Source of the DNA: Algibacter mikhailovii
GTDB lineage: Bacteria > Bacteroidota > Bacteroidia > Flavobacteriales > Flavobacteriaceae
Direction of reading: 5' to 3'
Assembly (NCBI RefSeq): GCF_014651495.1
Contig: NZ_BMWZ01000007.1
Coordinates: forward strand, 62,001 to 126,000
DNA length: 64,000 nucleotides
The notes beneath the pieces were generated by a model. It saw only the letters and a program-made list of their open reading frames with translations, was not told where the DNA came from and ran no database searches. Shown here one piece after another: positions 38,901 through 48,311 of the stretch. Within the stretch, counting starts at the first letter, position 1; each line of letters begins with the position of its first letter. The position numbers were made by a program, and so were the translations under genes.

Positions 38901-39052
38901 CAAATGTATTTACCATTTCTGATTACTCAGGATACTACCCAGAGATTGGAAGAAATTCAAGAGGAGGGACAAGTCAATTTAACAATGGCGTAGATGAAGG
39001 CGCATATCCAGTGCCAAGAACATTTCAATTAGGATTACAAGTTTCTTTTTAA
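35975..39052 (+). CDS. SusC-type TonB-dependent transporter 1
   Basis: A 1025-residue SusC/RagA protein, read from ATG 35975 or, equally well, from ATG 35984. Signal peptide (ending TALASAQ), a carboxypeptidase-regulatory-like domain (about 38-115: ISGTITDENNQPLAGANVLV), then the TonB-box region and plug (DEVVIVGYGKQKKSDLTGAV; LQGRMAGVNVSQQ; GTGTFSNNGPLFVIDG), and a long beta barrel ending in FQLGLQVSF. It imports a ligand captured by the SusD partner, whose gene begins three bases later. It is only distantly related to SusC2 at 51.8 kb outside the shared motifs. Confidence 0.95.
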   Translation: MTLMKSTKLLKLKFQHRFLMLFMALLAGTALASAQNLSISGTITDENNQPLAGANVLVKNTSNGAQTDFDGNFSISAATDAILVISYMGFVTQEIPVNGKTTINAILIEDASQLDEVVIVGYGKQKKSDLTGAVAQVGSKEIEKYTYSDATQALQGRMAGVNVSQQGGAPGANSVITIRGTGTFSNNGPLFVIDGMITGSMDSVNPNDIESVSVLKDASATAIYGSRAANGVVIVTTKKGKKGQVSIELDTNYGFDKVINEVDWADARQYVDIVNRANDTDGVPRKPANDTEFDPNYTSNLYDDSFRTAGVSNTNLRMSGGGDHSAYALSLSHLDKEGIVKSSEFERTTARINTSLDKGHFKMEANVGLTRTINRPNVYFNKERNLLPTIRLRNDAGEWSADDRADRGITTAYGAFYGQGTITNELALAELEQRKVKTNRVIGNIAGSYEIIEGLTYKLNLGVESAARNNFRFSPDEQVIYDGSNKATSEFFEENSNTFNTLIENTLNYNKTFNKHKIDVLAGFTQQENNRRFLGVNAINATNGISVGQAFSKDNLQSSTGQDITSSIQSYFGRLNYTYDDRYLLTASIRRDGSSFFKEDLRWGEFPSFAIGWNLSNEQFMENFDALTNIKLRAGYGEIGSNNVNAYVTEPSINLFSTYVLGNPSSRETGYAVTRGVNENIFWETTKTTNVGLEFNAFKSKLNITLDYFIKKSEDILVDIQLPLYTGFANRIPFNRGSIENKGFEFLATYSDSFGDFNFSVTGNFSTLDNKVTSLGGQAPIVGGGFTSNGLQGTRTDIGEPIGSFYGYVTDGIYQTDAEADAANDQEGSPQAGDLKFKDFDGNGIDPEDRRYLGSPIPNFEYGLNISADYKNFDLSLFFNGVSGNKILNSSIYRGYFDFNGNYLADATNAWTPSNTNTNVPRNTQVDPGFNRRMSDFYLENGAYFRLRNAQIGYTLPDNVLEKIKLQKIRLYFSGTNVFTISDYSGYYPEIGRNSRGGTSQFNNGVDEGAYPVPRTFQLGLQVSF

Positions 39053-39055
39053 AAA

Positions 39056-40639
39056 ATGCAAAACATGAAAAAAAATAGAATACAAACTATTACAAAGGGT
39101 ATGCTAGCTCTATTAGCATTATTTGCCCTTAACACGAACTGCTCAGATGAAATTCTGAACCAAAGCAATCCAAATATACTGTCTCCAGCATCATTCTGGC
39201 AAACGGCTGATGATGCTAAAAAAGGAATCATTGGAGCCTACAGCCCTTTTGTTGCGATTACCTACTATTCTAGATTTGAAGTGTTTCTTTCAGATTACAG
39301 AGATGATGTGGTTAACGGTTATAATACTTCAGACAGAACTGCGGCAGGTTATTTTAGTGCAACAGCCGACAGAAATGCACCAAGATGGACCTGGGAAGCC
39401 CAATACAGAGGAGTAGCTAGAGCCAATGATGTATTATTTAATGTTCCAAACATAGACATGGATGCAACAGATAAAGAAAACATACTAGGTGAAGCTTATT
39501 TTATAAGGGCTTACAACTATTTTCAATTATTAAATAACTTCTTAAACGTGCCTTTAATTACAGTTCCTATTGCGCAAATAGAAGCCCCCGATTTATTGCC
39601 TCAGGCGCCACCAGCCTCGGTATGGGCTCAAATTGAGGAAGACCTAAAAATGGCACAAAGTAAATTACCTGCGGCTTGGCCTGCAGATGATTTAGGCAGA
39701 GTAACTATTGGATCTGCAACTGGAATGTTAGGAAAAATATACTTATACCAAGGAAAATACGCTGAAGCCAAAGCTGAATTTGCAAAGGTTATGGATGGTA
39801 GTTACGAATTAATGGACGACTATGCACATAACTTTACAGAAGAGTTTGAAAACAATAAAGAGTCACTTTTTGAAATTCAATTAGTAGCTGATGGTAATCA
39901 AGGTTGGGGAGCAGATAACGCCAATAGTGGTTCTGGTTCTGCTTATCAAGCCGATTTAGCACCTGTAGGATATACAAACCAAAACACTATGCGTGTAAAC
40001 CAATGGGCGCTTGACTTATTTTTAGATGAGCAAACTACCAATGGTGAGGTTGACCCTAGAACATATACCACATTTTTCTGGAATTATCCGGATTCAACCC
40101 AATATCAAGGGAAATTCTTAAAATCTAGAACCTACCTAAATGTTTCTTATGGCGACGCCTATGATCCTTCTGAAACTACTATTTACGGTAACAAATATGC
40201 AGATTGGGAATATAACGGAAAATCACAATCTAGAGATGGTGGCTGGCATGCATCCGGTAATAACCTGAGAATATTAAGATATGCCGATATATTACTTATG
40301 TTTGCTGAGGCTGAATTTATGTTAAATGGTTCTACGCAAGCAGCATTAGATGCAATAAATGAAGTGCGAGCAAGAGTTGATTTAGCACCGCACACATCTA
40401 TAACCATGCAAGATATTGATGATGAACGTGTTAAAGAAATGACTTTTGAACGTACTAGATATTTCGATTTATTGAGATGGGGACGCGTAAAATCCAGAAT
40501 TGTTGACAACCCTGAGTTTAAATCTGAAAGCGGCGGGACAGGATCTTATAAGCCGGGTAGAGAATACCTAGCTATTCCACTAACCGAGCTTGATGGTAAT
40601 AACAATGATGAAGGGTTTAAACAAAACCCAGGTTATTAA
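39056..40639 (+). CDS. SusD/RagB-type glycan-binding lipoprotein 1
   Basis: A 527-residue SusD-family protein. The leader ends near Cys29 (ALNTNCSDE), and the acidic residues after the cysteine fit the surface-export signal of Bacteroidota lipoproteins. TPR-like helices such as ENILGEAYFIRAYNYFQLLN and the C-terminal EMTFERTRYFDLLRWGRV and LDAINEVRARVDL are SusD hallmarks. It forms the lid on SusC1. An ATG at 39065 is also possible. A hairpin follows the stop, so transcription into the next gene may be damped. Confidence 0.94.
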   Translation: MQNMKKNRIQTITKGMLALLALFALNTNCSDEILNQSNPNILSPASFWQTADDAKKGIIGAYSPFVAITYYSRFEVFLSDYRDDVVNGYNTSDRTAAGYFSATADRNAPRWTWEAQYRGVARANDVLFNVPNIDMDATDKENILGEAYFIRAYNYFQLLNNFLNVPLITVPIAQIEAPDLLPQAPPASVWAQIEEDLKMAQSKLPAAWPADDLGRVTIGSATGMLGKIYLYQGKYAEAKAEFAKVMDGSYELMDDYAHNFTEEFENNKESLFEIQLVADGNQGWGADNANSGSGSAYQADLAPVGYTNQNTMRVNQWALDLFLDEQTTNGEVDPRTYTTFFWNYPDSTQYQGKFLKSRTYLNVSYGDAYDPSETTIYGNKYADWEYNGKSQSRDGGWHASGNNLRILRYADILLMFAEAEFMLNGSTQAALDAINEVRARVDLAPHTSITMQDIDDERVKEMTFERTRYFDLLRWGRVKSRIVDNPEFKSESGGTGSYKPGREYLAIPLTELDGNNNDEGFKQNPGY

Positions 40640-40666
40640 AAGTATAGTTTACTGTTTGTTTAAAAT

Positions 40667-40704
40667 GCCATCAAACCATATTTTTGGGTTGATGGCTCAT
40701 TTTT
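40667..40704 (+). terminator. Hairpin after susD1, partial terminator or attenuator
   Basis: Arms GCCATCAA and TTGATGGC, extended by a CC/GG step, enclose a T-rich loop. A short T-rich stretch follows. It stands between susD1 and the VCBS gene, where PUL transcripts often step down after susCD. Confidence 0.7.
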
Positions 40705-40719
40705 AATTATTAAATTCAT

Positions 40720-43700
40720 ATGTTAAGATTTTCATTAATTTCAATGCTTTTATCCTTTTTTCTATTGGCCTGTGGCAAAGAAAATAAGACGCCTATAAAA
40801 GCTTCAGGTTTTAGTGAATTAAGTCCTAGCATTTCTTCCATTGACTTTTCAAATAATATTATTGAAAACGATACTCTAAATTATTTTAACTATCCTTATT
40901 TGTATCTTGGAAGTGGCGTATCTGCAGGAGATATTAATAATGATGGCCTAACAGACCTCTACTTTACAGGCAATCTTGTTCCTAACAAATTATACCTTAA
41001 TAAAGGCAATTTAAAGTTTGAAGACATCACTGAATCTGCAGGTATTTCAGGAGATTCAAGATGGTACTCCGGAACAACGATGGCCGATGTGAATAATGAT
41101 GGCTTTTTGGATATCTACCTCAGCGTATCAGATAAATCAGAACATAGTGCGAATCAATTATTTATTAATAATGGCGATAATACATTTTCAGAACAAGCAA
41201 AATCGTATGGTTTAGCAGACACAAGTAAATCTATTCAATCTACTTTTTTTGATTATAATAATGATGGTTTACTTGATGTATTTGTAGCAAATTATCCTAA
41301 TGTATTGGTAAGTCAAGGCAATATTTATTATAAATTAAAAATGGAACAAAATTCATTTCAAGATTCTGGCCATTTGTATAAAAACAATGGTGATGGCACA
41401 TTTTCAGATGTAACCACTGCATCTGGAGTACAGAATTTTGGTTTAACTCTTGGTATTATTGCTTCAGATTTCAATAATGACGGCAACACAGATTTATATT
41501 TATCAAATGATTTCAATGTTCCAGACTATCTTTATTTAAACAATGGTGACGGAACATTTTCAGAGGTATCAAAAAAAGTAACAAGACAGACTTCCATGTT
41601 TGGAATGGGCGTAGATGCGTCCGACTTTAATAATGACGGCCTCATAGACATACTTCAAGTAGACATGACACCCGGTGATTATAAACGTTCTAAAACAAAT
41701 ATGGCTAGCATGAGCCCTGAAACCTTTTATCAAGCCATTGATATGGGATTTAACTATCAATATATGCAAAACGCCTTGCAACTTAATAATGGTATATTGA
41801 AAAACAAGTATCCATCTTTTAGTAATATAGCGAGATATGCAGGTATAGCCACAACAGATTGGAGCTGGGGAGCCATTTTTTCTGATTTTGATAACGACGG
41901 ACACAAAGATGTTTTCATTTCTAATGGGGTTAAAAGAGACGTAAACAATAATGACGTTAATGCAGCATATAATTCGGAAGCTATGTTTGGAATTAAAAAA
42001 CCCAAGGATTTTACTAAAATGCCAAGCACACCAATATCAAATTACGCTTTTAAAAATAATGGTGACTTCTCTTTTACAAATAGCACTGAACTTTGGGGAT
42101 TAAACAAAAAAGGCTTTTCAAATGGATTCTCTACTGCCGATTTGGATAATGATGGCGATTTAGAACTTATAGTGAATAATATTGATGCTCCTGCTTCAAT
42201 ATATGTGAACAACCTCAATGATTCATCAAACAATTACCTAAGAATAAAACTAATTGGTAATAAACTAAACCCTTTCGGTATTGGTTCGAAAATTACTGTA
42301 AAGTCCAATGCATCTTCTCAAACTCAAGAATTAACCCTCACAAGAGGCTATCAATCTAGCGTAGAGTCCATTTTACATTTTGGACTTGGAGACACTGATG
42401 TTATAGAGGAGATAAACATTGTTTGGCCTCTTGGAAAAACCCAAACACTTCGAGATGTTAAAGCAAATCAACTTTTAGAAATCGATTATAGAAATGCCGT
42501 TTCTCCAACCAAAAACCATATAGAACAGACGGTGAATTTTCAAGATATCACAAAAATATCAGGCATTTCTTTTAAGCATATTGAACCCTTTTATGATGAT
42601 TTTCAGCATGAACCGCTTCTACCTCACAAATATTCCACCATCGGACCAGGACTGGCTGTTGGAGACATAAACAATGATGGTTTAGATGACTTTTTTATAG
42701 GGAATGCTTCCGGAAATAAAGGCGCTTTATATCAGCAAAAAAACGATGGTCTTTTTGAAGTGATTCCAGGACCTTGGGAGGAAGACAACAACTTAGAAGA
42801 TACTGGTGCCTTATTTTTTGATGCAGATAATGATGGAGATATGGACTTATACGTAGTTAGCGGTGGAAATGACAAAACACAACCAAAAAACACTTTTCTG
42901 GATAGGTTATACCTAAATACGCCGAGTGGATTCATAAAATCAAAACAAGCCTTACCAAAAATATATTCAAGTGGCAAGGAAGTAATCTCAGCAGATTATG
43001 ATAATGATGGTGATTTAGACTTATTTATTGGTGGTAGAATTATCCCTGGCAAATACCCACATGCTCCAAAAAGTACAATTCTAAGAAATGATGGTGGTGA
43101 AAATCTTAATCTAAAATTTACCGAGGTTACTTCTGAAATTGCCCCCGGATTAGAATTTACTGGAATGGTAACCTCAGCAGTTTGGGATGACTATAACACT
43201 GACGGTAAAGTAGATCTAATAGTGGCAGGTGAATGGATGCCCATCCGGTTTTTCAAAAACACTGGGGCAGGTTTTGAAGATGAAACTGAAAAACTCGGTT
43301 TAGAAAATGATACCGGTTGGTGGTATAGCTTGGAAAAAGCGGATATGGATGGTGATGGAGACCTCGATTATTTAGCAGGGAATTTAGGTTTAAATTATAA
43401 ATACAAAGCTAGTACTAAAGCCCCTTTTGAGGTTTATGCCAATGACTTTGATAAAAATGGATCTTCTGATATTGTTTTAAGTTATAAAAAATCTGGAATG
43501 AAATTGCCGTTAAGGGGTAGAGAATGCTCATCACAACAAATTCCAGCAATTGCACAACGGTTCAAAACCTATGAATCTTTTGCTAATGCCAACTTAACTG
43601 AGATTTATGGCGAAAATATGCTAAACAATTCATTACATTATATGGCCAATACTTTTGCTCATCATTGGATTGAAAACAAAGGTGAAGGTCGTTTTGAAAC

Positions 43701-44028
43701 TCATAAACTTGATGAGTATTTACAACTCTCTTCAATTAATAATTTTACGCTGTTTGATTATAATAACGATACTTTTTTAGATGTTTTAGTTGGTGGAAAC
43801 TTGTATAATTCAGAAGTAGAAACACCCAGAAATGATGCCAGTATTGGATCTATCATTCAAGGAAGCAAAGACGGCGGCAAAGTGCTTTTACCCAAAGAAA
43901 CTGGACTTTGTATTACTGGAGAAATTAAAGACATTAAAATAATAACCATTGGAAAAGATCAAAAACAAGCAATTCTTTTCGCCAGAAATAATAATAGCTT
44001 AAAACTAATCATGCCAAAAACAAATTAA
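40720..44028 (+). CDS. Giant VCBS/FG-GAP and ASPIC/UnbV domain lipoprotein 1
   Basis: A 1102-residue lipoprotein (lipobox LLACG, Cys18). Fourteen calcium-loop repeats of the form DxDxDGxxD occur. Seven (from DINNDGLTD to DLDNDGDLE) precede an ASPIC/UnbV domain (about residues 500-590: LIGNKLNPFGIGSKITVKS, SILHFGLGD) and seven (from DINNDGLDD to DYNNDTFLD) follow it. Seven FG-GAP blades make one beta propeller, so two propellers joined by ASPIC are implied. The second half has RGRECSSQQIP, shared with the paralogue at 56.6 kb. Such proteins accompany SusC/SusD in marine Bacteroidota; function unknown, surface glycan binding likely. Confidence 0.88.
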   Translation: MLRFSLISMLLSFFLLACGKENKTPIKASGFSELSPSISSIDFSNNIIENDTLNYFNYPYLYLGSGVSAGDINNDGLTDLYFTGNLVPNKLYLNKGNLKFEDITESAGISGDSRWYSGTTMADVNNDGFLDIYLSVSDKSEHSANQLFINNGDNTFSEQAKSYGLADTSKSIQSTFFDYNNDGLLDVFVANYPNVLVSQGNIYYKLKMEQNSFQDSGHLYKNNGDGTFSDVTTASGVQNFGLTLGIIASDFNNDGNTDLYLSNDFNVPDYLYLNNGDGTFSEVSKKVTRQTSMFGMGVDASDFNNDGLIDILQVDMTPGDYKRSKTNMASMSPETFYQAIDMGFNYQYMQNALQLNNGILKNKYPSFSNIARYAGIATTDWSWGAIFSDFDNDGHKDVFISNGVKRDVNNNDVNAAYNSEAMFGIKKPKDFTKMPSTPISNYAFKNNGDFSFTNSTELWGLNKKGFSNGFSTADLDNDGDLELIVNNIDAPASIYVNNLNDSSNNYLRIKLIGNKLNPFGIGSKITVKSNASSQTQELTLTRGYQSSVESILHFGLGDTDVIEEINIVWPLGKTQTLRDVKANQLLEIDYRNAVSPTKNHIEQTVNFQDITKISGISFKHIEPFYDDFQHEPLLPHKYSTIGPGLAVGDINNDGLDDFFIGNASGNKGALYQQKNDGLFEVIPGPWEEDNNLEDTGALFFDADNDGDMDLYVVSGGNDKTQPKNTFLDRLYLNTPSGFIKSKQALPKIYSSGKEVISADYDNDGDLDLFIGGRIIPGKYPHAPKSTILRNDGGENLNLKFTEVTSEIAPGLEFTGMVTSAVWDDYNTDGKVDLIVAGEWMPIRFFKNTGAGFEDETEKLGLENDTGWWYSLEKADMDGDGDLDYLAGNLGLNYKYKASTKAPFEVYANDFDKNGSSDIVLSYKKSGMKLPLRGRECSSQQIPAIAQRFKTYESFANANLTEIYGENMLNNSLHYMANTFAHHWIENKGEGRFETHKLDEYLQLSSINNFTLFDYNNDTFLDVLVGGNLYNSEVETPRNDASIGSIIQGSKDGGKVLLPKETGLCITGEIKDIKIITIGKDQKQAILFARNNNSLKLIMPKTN

Positions 44029-44068
44029 ACCTATTAGGACACCTTTTCTAGGCTGAATTCTTTTATAT

Positions 44069-47000
44069 ATGAACAGAATAAAAATGACAATTAAGCGTGT
44101 TTTACCTAAAACCCTATTTAATAAAAGCATGGTGAGACTTATAATATTCCTAGCTTTCTGTTTCATACATGTTTCTGCGACAAGTCAGAATTCAAATCAC
44201 TTTGAACGGATTACAACAAACAACGGATTATCACAAAGTGATATAAATACAATTATACAAGATCAAGATGGGTTTATGTGGTTCGGTACTCATGACGGCT
44301 TTAATAGATATGATGGCTATAACTTTAAAATATTTAATCCAGACCCCAAAAAACCAGGTGCTATAACTAGCAACCTCATTTATGATCTTGAACAAGACCT
44401 AGATGGTAATTTTTGGATAGCAAGTACTGGGGGTGGACTAATTTTTATGGATCGCTCTACTGAGAAATTTACAACCTTCAAACATGACAAAAATGATGTA
44501 AATACTATCAACAGCGACCATGTAACCACAGTGTACAGAGATAGAGAAAACAGGCTATGGATAGGAACTAGTGTTGGTTTAAATGTCTTAGACCTCAATC
44601 AAAATAAAGATTCTTTAAAATTTAAACGTTTTAGTGCAATAGAAGATCCCTTTGTGGTTAATAGAGAAATAAGATCTCCAATCAGTATTTTTCAAGATAG
44701 CAAAGGCCAGATTTGGTTAGGGAGTTTTAGCGGTATATATATGCTTTCTAGAGATTCTAATGGAAATCCATATTTCAAATTCATGAATGAAATATTTGGA
44801 TTCCCAAGTTTTTCAGTTCGATGTATAAATGAATTTAAAGATGGCCGATTAGTTTTTGGTGGAGAAAAAGGGTTTTACGCGCAATCAAAGGATAAAGAGG
44901 GCTTAAAATTTGAAAAAATAATTGATGACATTTCTATTACCAGAATACTAACAGACAATAACAAAATCTGGGCAGGAACAGACAATAAGGGGCTTTTATT
45001 AATAAAAAACAATCCCACTAATGGTAAATTTAATCTATCTAAGACCTTTGTTTATGATCCAAAAGACCCGCATAGCATAAGTAAAAATCGTATTACATCG
45101 TTGTATAAGGATAAAACAGGTATTATATGGGCAGGAAGTACAGGGGGTGGAATTAATAAATTTGATCCCCATAGAAAACAATTTTTTCATGTACGTAAAA
45201 CAGAAGACCCCAATAGTTTAAGCTATGATAAGGTAAGGGCTTTATATGCCGATAGTAATGATAATTTTTGGGTAGGCACCGAAGGCGGCGGTTTAAATTT
45301 GCTCAAAAAAGACCCGGGTAAAAATACGTTTGAAAAAATCAATTCAATTCCAAGTGTTTATGCCATCGCAGAAATTAATTTAGGTCGTAAAAAGTTTTTA
45401 CTGTTCGGTGGCCCTAGTCTACCTTCTCTTTATAGCATTGATATCACTGACCCCGACAAACAACAAAAAACAGTGCCATTTAATGACTTTGACACTAGTG
45501 TGTTTTCATTTCTAGTGGATAGTAAAAACACACTCTGGATAGGCTCCTATAACGGCGGCGCATATAGGTGGGTATATAATACACAAGACCAAACCTTCAT
45601 AAAGGATCAGTTTAAATCCGATATTAATGACCCAAAGAGTATATCCGCTAACATTATTCGGGATATAATGGAGGACAAGAAAGGTAATATTTGGTTTGCT
45701 ACAGCCAACGGATTAAGCATGCTATCACAAAATGAGGCAACAAAAAAATACCCAAAGTTCACCGCGTTTAAAAACGATTTAAACAACCCTAATTCCATAA
45801 GTCATAATTATATTCTATCGATGTATGAAAGCACCAATGGTACACTATGGATAGGTACTTTTGGCGGCGGACTTAACAAAATAATTCCTCAAAATGACAA
45901 TGAAACTCTAGTTTTCAAATCGTACTTAAAAAGTGATGGCTTGCCTAATCAAGTTATAAAAGGTATTCTTGAAGATGATGAAGGAAATCTTTGGCTATCC
46001 ACAAACAAAGGCATTTCAAAATTTAACCCAGAACTAGAAACTTTTAAAAATTATGATGTAAATGACGGTTTACAGAATAATGAGTTTCAAGAGTTAGCTT
46101 GCCTAAAAAGAAAAGACGGTGAAATGTTTTTTGGAGGTATTAATGGCTTTAATTCATTTTACCCAAAAAACTTAAGAGATAATACATTTGAGCCCGAGAC
46201 GGTATTAACCAATTTTTCTATTTCAAATGTAGAGGTTCCCATAGGTCTTGAAGTAAACGGCAGGGTAATTCTTGATAAAGACATCAATGAGACAAATGAC
46301 ATTGAGTTAAACTATGATGAAAACAATTTGTCATTTCAATTTTCTTCGCTTCATTATGCCGCACCACTTAAAAACAAATTTGCTTATAAACTGGATGGCT
46401 TTGACACGAATTGGAAACATACCTCCTCAAACATTCGATATGCTTCATATACTAATTTAAGCCCGGGGAATTACACGTTATTGGTTAAGGCCTCAAATAA
46501 TGATGATGTCTGGGATAGTACCCCATCAAGTATTAACCTATACATAAGTCCTCCTTTTTGGTTAACAAAAATAGCCTATGTTGTCTATTCACTTCTTTTT
46601 TTAGGTTTATTATTTGGATTTAGAAAATACACGCTAATAAACACTAATGAAAAACATAAATTAGAGTTAGAACAATTAGCCAATGCACAGAGTGAAGAAT
46701 TGCAACAATCTAAGCTTGAATTTTTCACAAATATATCTCATGAATTGCGCACGCCATTAACCCTCATAAAAGGCCCCTTGGAGTATTTACAACAATCTTA
46801 TGATAGCCTTGATAGAAATATTATTTTTCAGCAATTTAATGTTATGGATAAAAACACCGATCTTCTCTTAAGGTTAGTTAATCAAATCCTGGGCTTTAGA
46901 AAAATTGAAAAGGGTAAAATGAACTTATCCCTATTTAAAAAAGATATCATTCAATATATAAAAGAACTAGCTGAACCTTTTCAATTTCTGGGTCATAAAA

Positions 47001-48271
47001 ATGAAATTAATTTTACAATAGAATCTTCTGAATCTGAATTAATCATATGGTTTGACTTTAGTGCCATTGAAAAGATTATGAATAATTTATTATCCAATGC
47101 CTTTAAACACACGCCAAAAAAAGGTGATATAACGGTAAAACTATTCACTAAAAATAATCATTTTGTAATTCAAGTTGATGATTCAGGTCCTGGTATTCCT
47201 CCTGATAAAGTAAAGCAGATCTTCGAGCGTTTTTATGCGGAAAAAGAAAGTATGCAAGGTGTTGGTATAGGTTTGAATTTTACAAAAAAACTTGTTGAAC
47301 TGCATAAAGGTAATATTCATGTTGATGGTAGCACCTTTACTATTAATATCCCTATGGATGAAACGGCATATCAAAACGATGCTGAAATTACACTGAATTA
47401 CAATGAAAGCATTTATAACAGTATGTTTCCTTCTTACCCTGAAACCTATGACAGTTATGTTCAGGATGAAACTATTGATAATGCCCTATCTAAACCAAAA
47501 TCAAAACTACCGGTACTTTTAGTTGTTGACGACAATACAGATATTAGAAATTTTATTGCTCAAATGCTAAAGGAAGACTACCTCATCTACCAAGCTGAAA
47601 ATGGAAAAGAGGCACTTGAACTCGCAAAAAGCTTACAACCAAATATTATTGTTTCAGATGTACTAATGCCTGAAATGAATGGTTTTGAATTCTGCGAAAA
47701 CCTAAAAACAAAGCCAGAAACTAGCCATATTCCAATAATTATGTTAACGGCTAAATCTTCAGACGAAAGTGAGCTAGAAGGCCTTAAATTAGGGGCTGAC
47801 AGTTACATAAGAAAACCCTTTAAAATTGAGTTCTTAAAAACAAAATTAATCAACATAATTAATGAAAGAGAGAACCTCAGAAAACGTTTCAATAGAAAAA
47901 TCATACTTCAACCCAATGAGGTGACCGTTACGTCTGTAGATGAAAAGTTTTTACAACAAGCCATAGCAATTGTAGAAAAGCATATGTCTAATACAGATTT
48001 CAATGTTGAAACATTAGTTCAAGAAATGAATTTTAGTCGTTCTAATATTTACATGAAATTTAAAGAATTAACAGGATTTTCCTCTAGTGAATTCATTAGA
48101 AATATAAGACTAAAAAGGGCCATGCAATTACTACAATCTAGCGGTTTAACGGTTAAAGAGATTATGTATATGACTGGTTTTAATACGGGTTCATATTTTT
48201 CGAAGTGTTTTAAAAAACAATTTGGCGTACTCCCTAGTGAATATTTAAAAAATAAAAATGAAAGAAAATAA
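44069..48271 (+). CDS. Hybrid two-component system sensor/regulator (HTCS)
   Basis: A 1400-residue one-protein signalling system. A signal/anchor segment is followed by periplasmic Reg_prop repeats (GLSQSDINTIIQDQDGFMWF; WIGTFGGGLNKI) forming a double propeller, a Y_Y_Y domain (about 740-830), a membrane helix (about 833-855), histidine kinase with His891 (NISHELRTPLT) and an ATPase domain with the N and G boxes (DSGPGIPPDK, GVGIGLNFTK). A receiver domain follows with Asp1197 (SDVLMPEMNG) and acidic Asp1154-Asp1155, then an AraC-type DNA-binding domain (about 1290-1400). It should sense a glycan fragment and activate the locus, probably through the direct repeats before both susC genes. Confidence 0.96.
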   Translation: MNRIKMTIKRVLPKTLFNKSMVRLIIFLAFCFIHVSATSQNSNHFERITTNNGLSQSDINTIIQDQDGFMWFGTHDGFNRYDGYNFKIFNPDPKKPGAITSNLIYDLEQDLDGNFWIASTGGGLIFMDRSTEKFTTFKHDKNDVNTINSDHVTTVYRDRENRLWIGTSVGLNVLDLNQNKDSLKFKRFSAIEDPFVVNREIRSPISIFQDSKGQIWLGSFSGIYMLSRDSNGNPYFKFMNEIFGFPSFSVRCINEFKDGRLVFGGEKGFYAQSKDKEGLKFEKIIDDISITRILTDNNKIWAGTDNKGLLLIKNNPTNGKFNLSKTFVYDPKDPHSISKNRITSLYKDKTGIIWAGSTGGGINKFDPHRKQFFHVRKTEDPNSLSYDKVRALYADSNDNFWVGTEGGGLNLLKKDPGKNTFEKINSIPSVYAIAEINLGRKKFLLFGGPSLPSLYSIDITDPDKQQKTVPFNDFDTSVFSFLVDSKNTLWIGSYNGGAYRWVYNTQDQTFIKDQFKSDINDPKSISANIIRDIMEDKKGNIWFATANGLSMLSQNEATKKYPKFTAFKNDLNNPNSISHNYILSMYESTNGTLWIGTFGGGLNKIIPQNDNETLVFKSYLKSDGLPNQVIKGILEDDEGNLWLSTNKGISKFNPELETFKNYDVNDGLQNNEFQELACLKRKDGEMFFGGINGFNSFYPKNLRDNTFEPETVLTNFSISNVEVPIGLEVNGRVILDKDINETNDIELNYDENNLSFQFSSLHYAAPLKNKFAYKLDGFDTNWKHTSSNIRYASYTNLSPGNYTLLVKASNNDDVWDSTPSSINLYISPPFWLTKIAYVVYSLLFLGLLFGFRKYTLINTNEKHKLELEQLANAQSEELQQSKLEFFTNISHELRTPLTLIKGPLEYLQQSYDSLDRNIIFQQFNVMDKNTDLLLRLVNQILGFRKIEKGKMNLSLFKKDIIQYIKELAEPFQFLGHKNEINFTIESSESELIIWFDFSAIEKIMNNLLSNAFKHTPKKGDITVKLFTKNNHFVIQVDDSGPGIPPDKVKQIFERFYAEKESMQGVGIGLNFTKKLVELHKGNIHVDGSTFTINIPMDETAYQNDAEITLNYNESIYNSMFPSYPETYDSYVQDETIDNALSKPKSKLPVLLVVDDNTDIRNFIAQMLKEDYLIYQAENGKEALELAKSLQPNIIVSDVLMPEMNGFEFCENLKTKPETSHIPIIMLTAKSSDESELEGLKLGADSYIRKPFKIEFLKTKLINIINERENLRKRFNRKIILQPNEVTVTSVDEKFLQQAIAIVEKHMSNTDFNVETLVQEMNFSRSNIYMKFKELTGFSSSEFIRNIRLKRAMQLLQSSGLTVKEIMYMTGFNTGSYFSKCFKKQFGVLPSEYLKNKNERK

Positions 48272-48311
48272 CCTTAATTAACAAGACATTTTCTTTCTTA
48301 TAAATCTCATC

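Noticed and set aside
41569-42029. Minus-strand open frames across the VCBS gene
   Set aside because: The repeated aspartate/asparagine codons of the calcium loops create open frames on the other strand.
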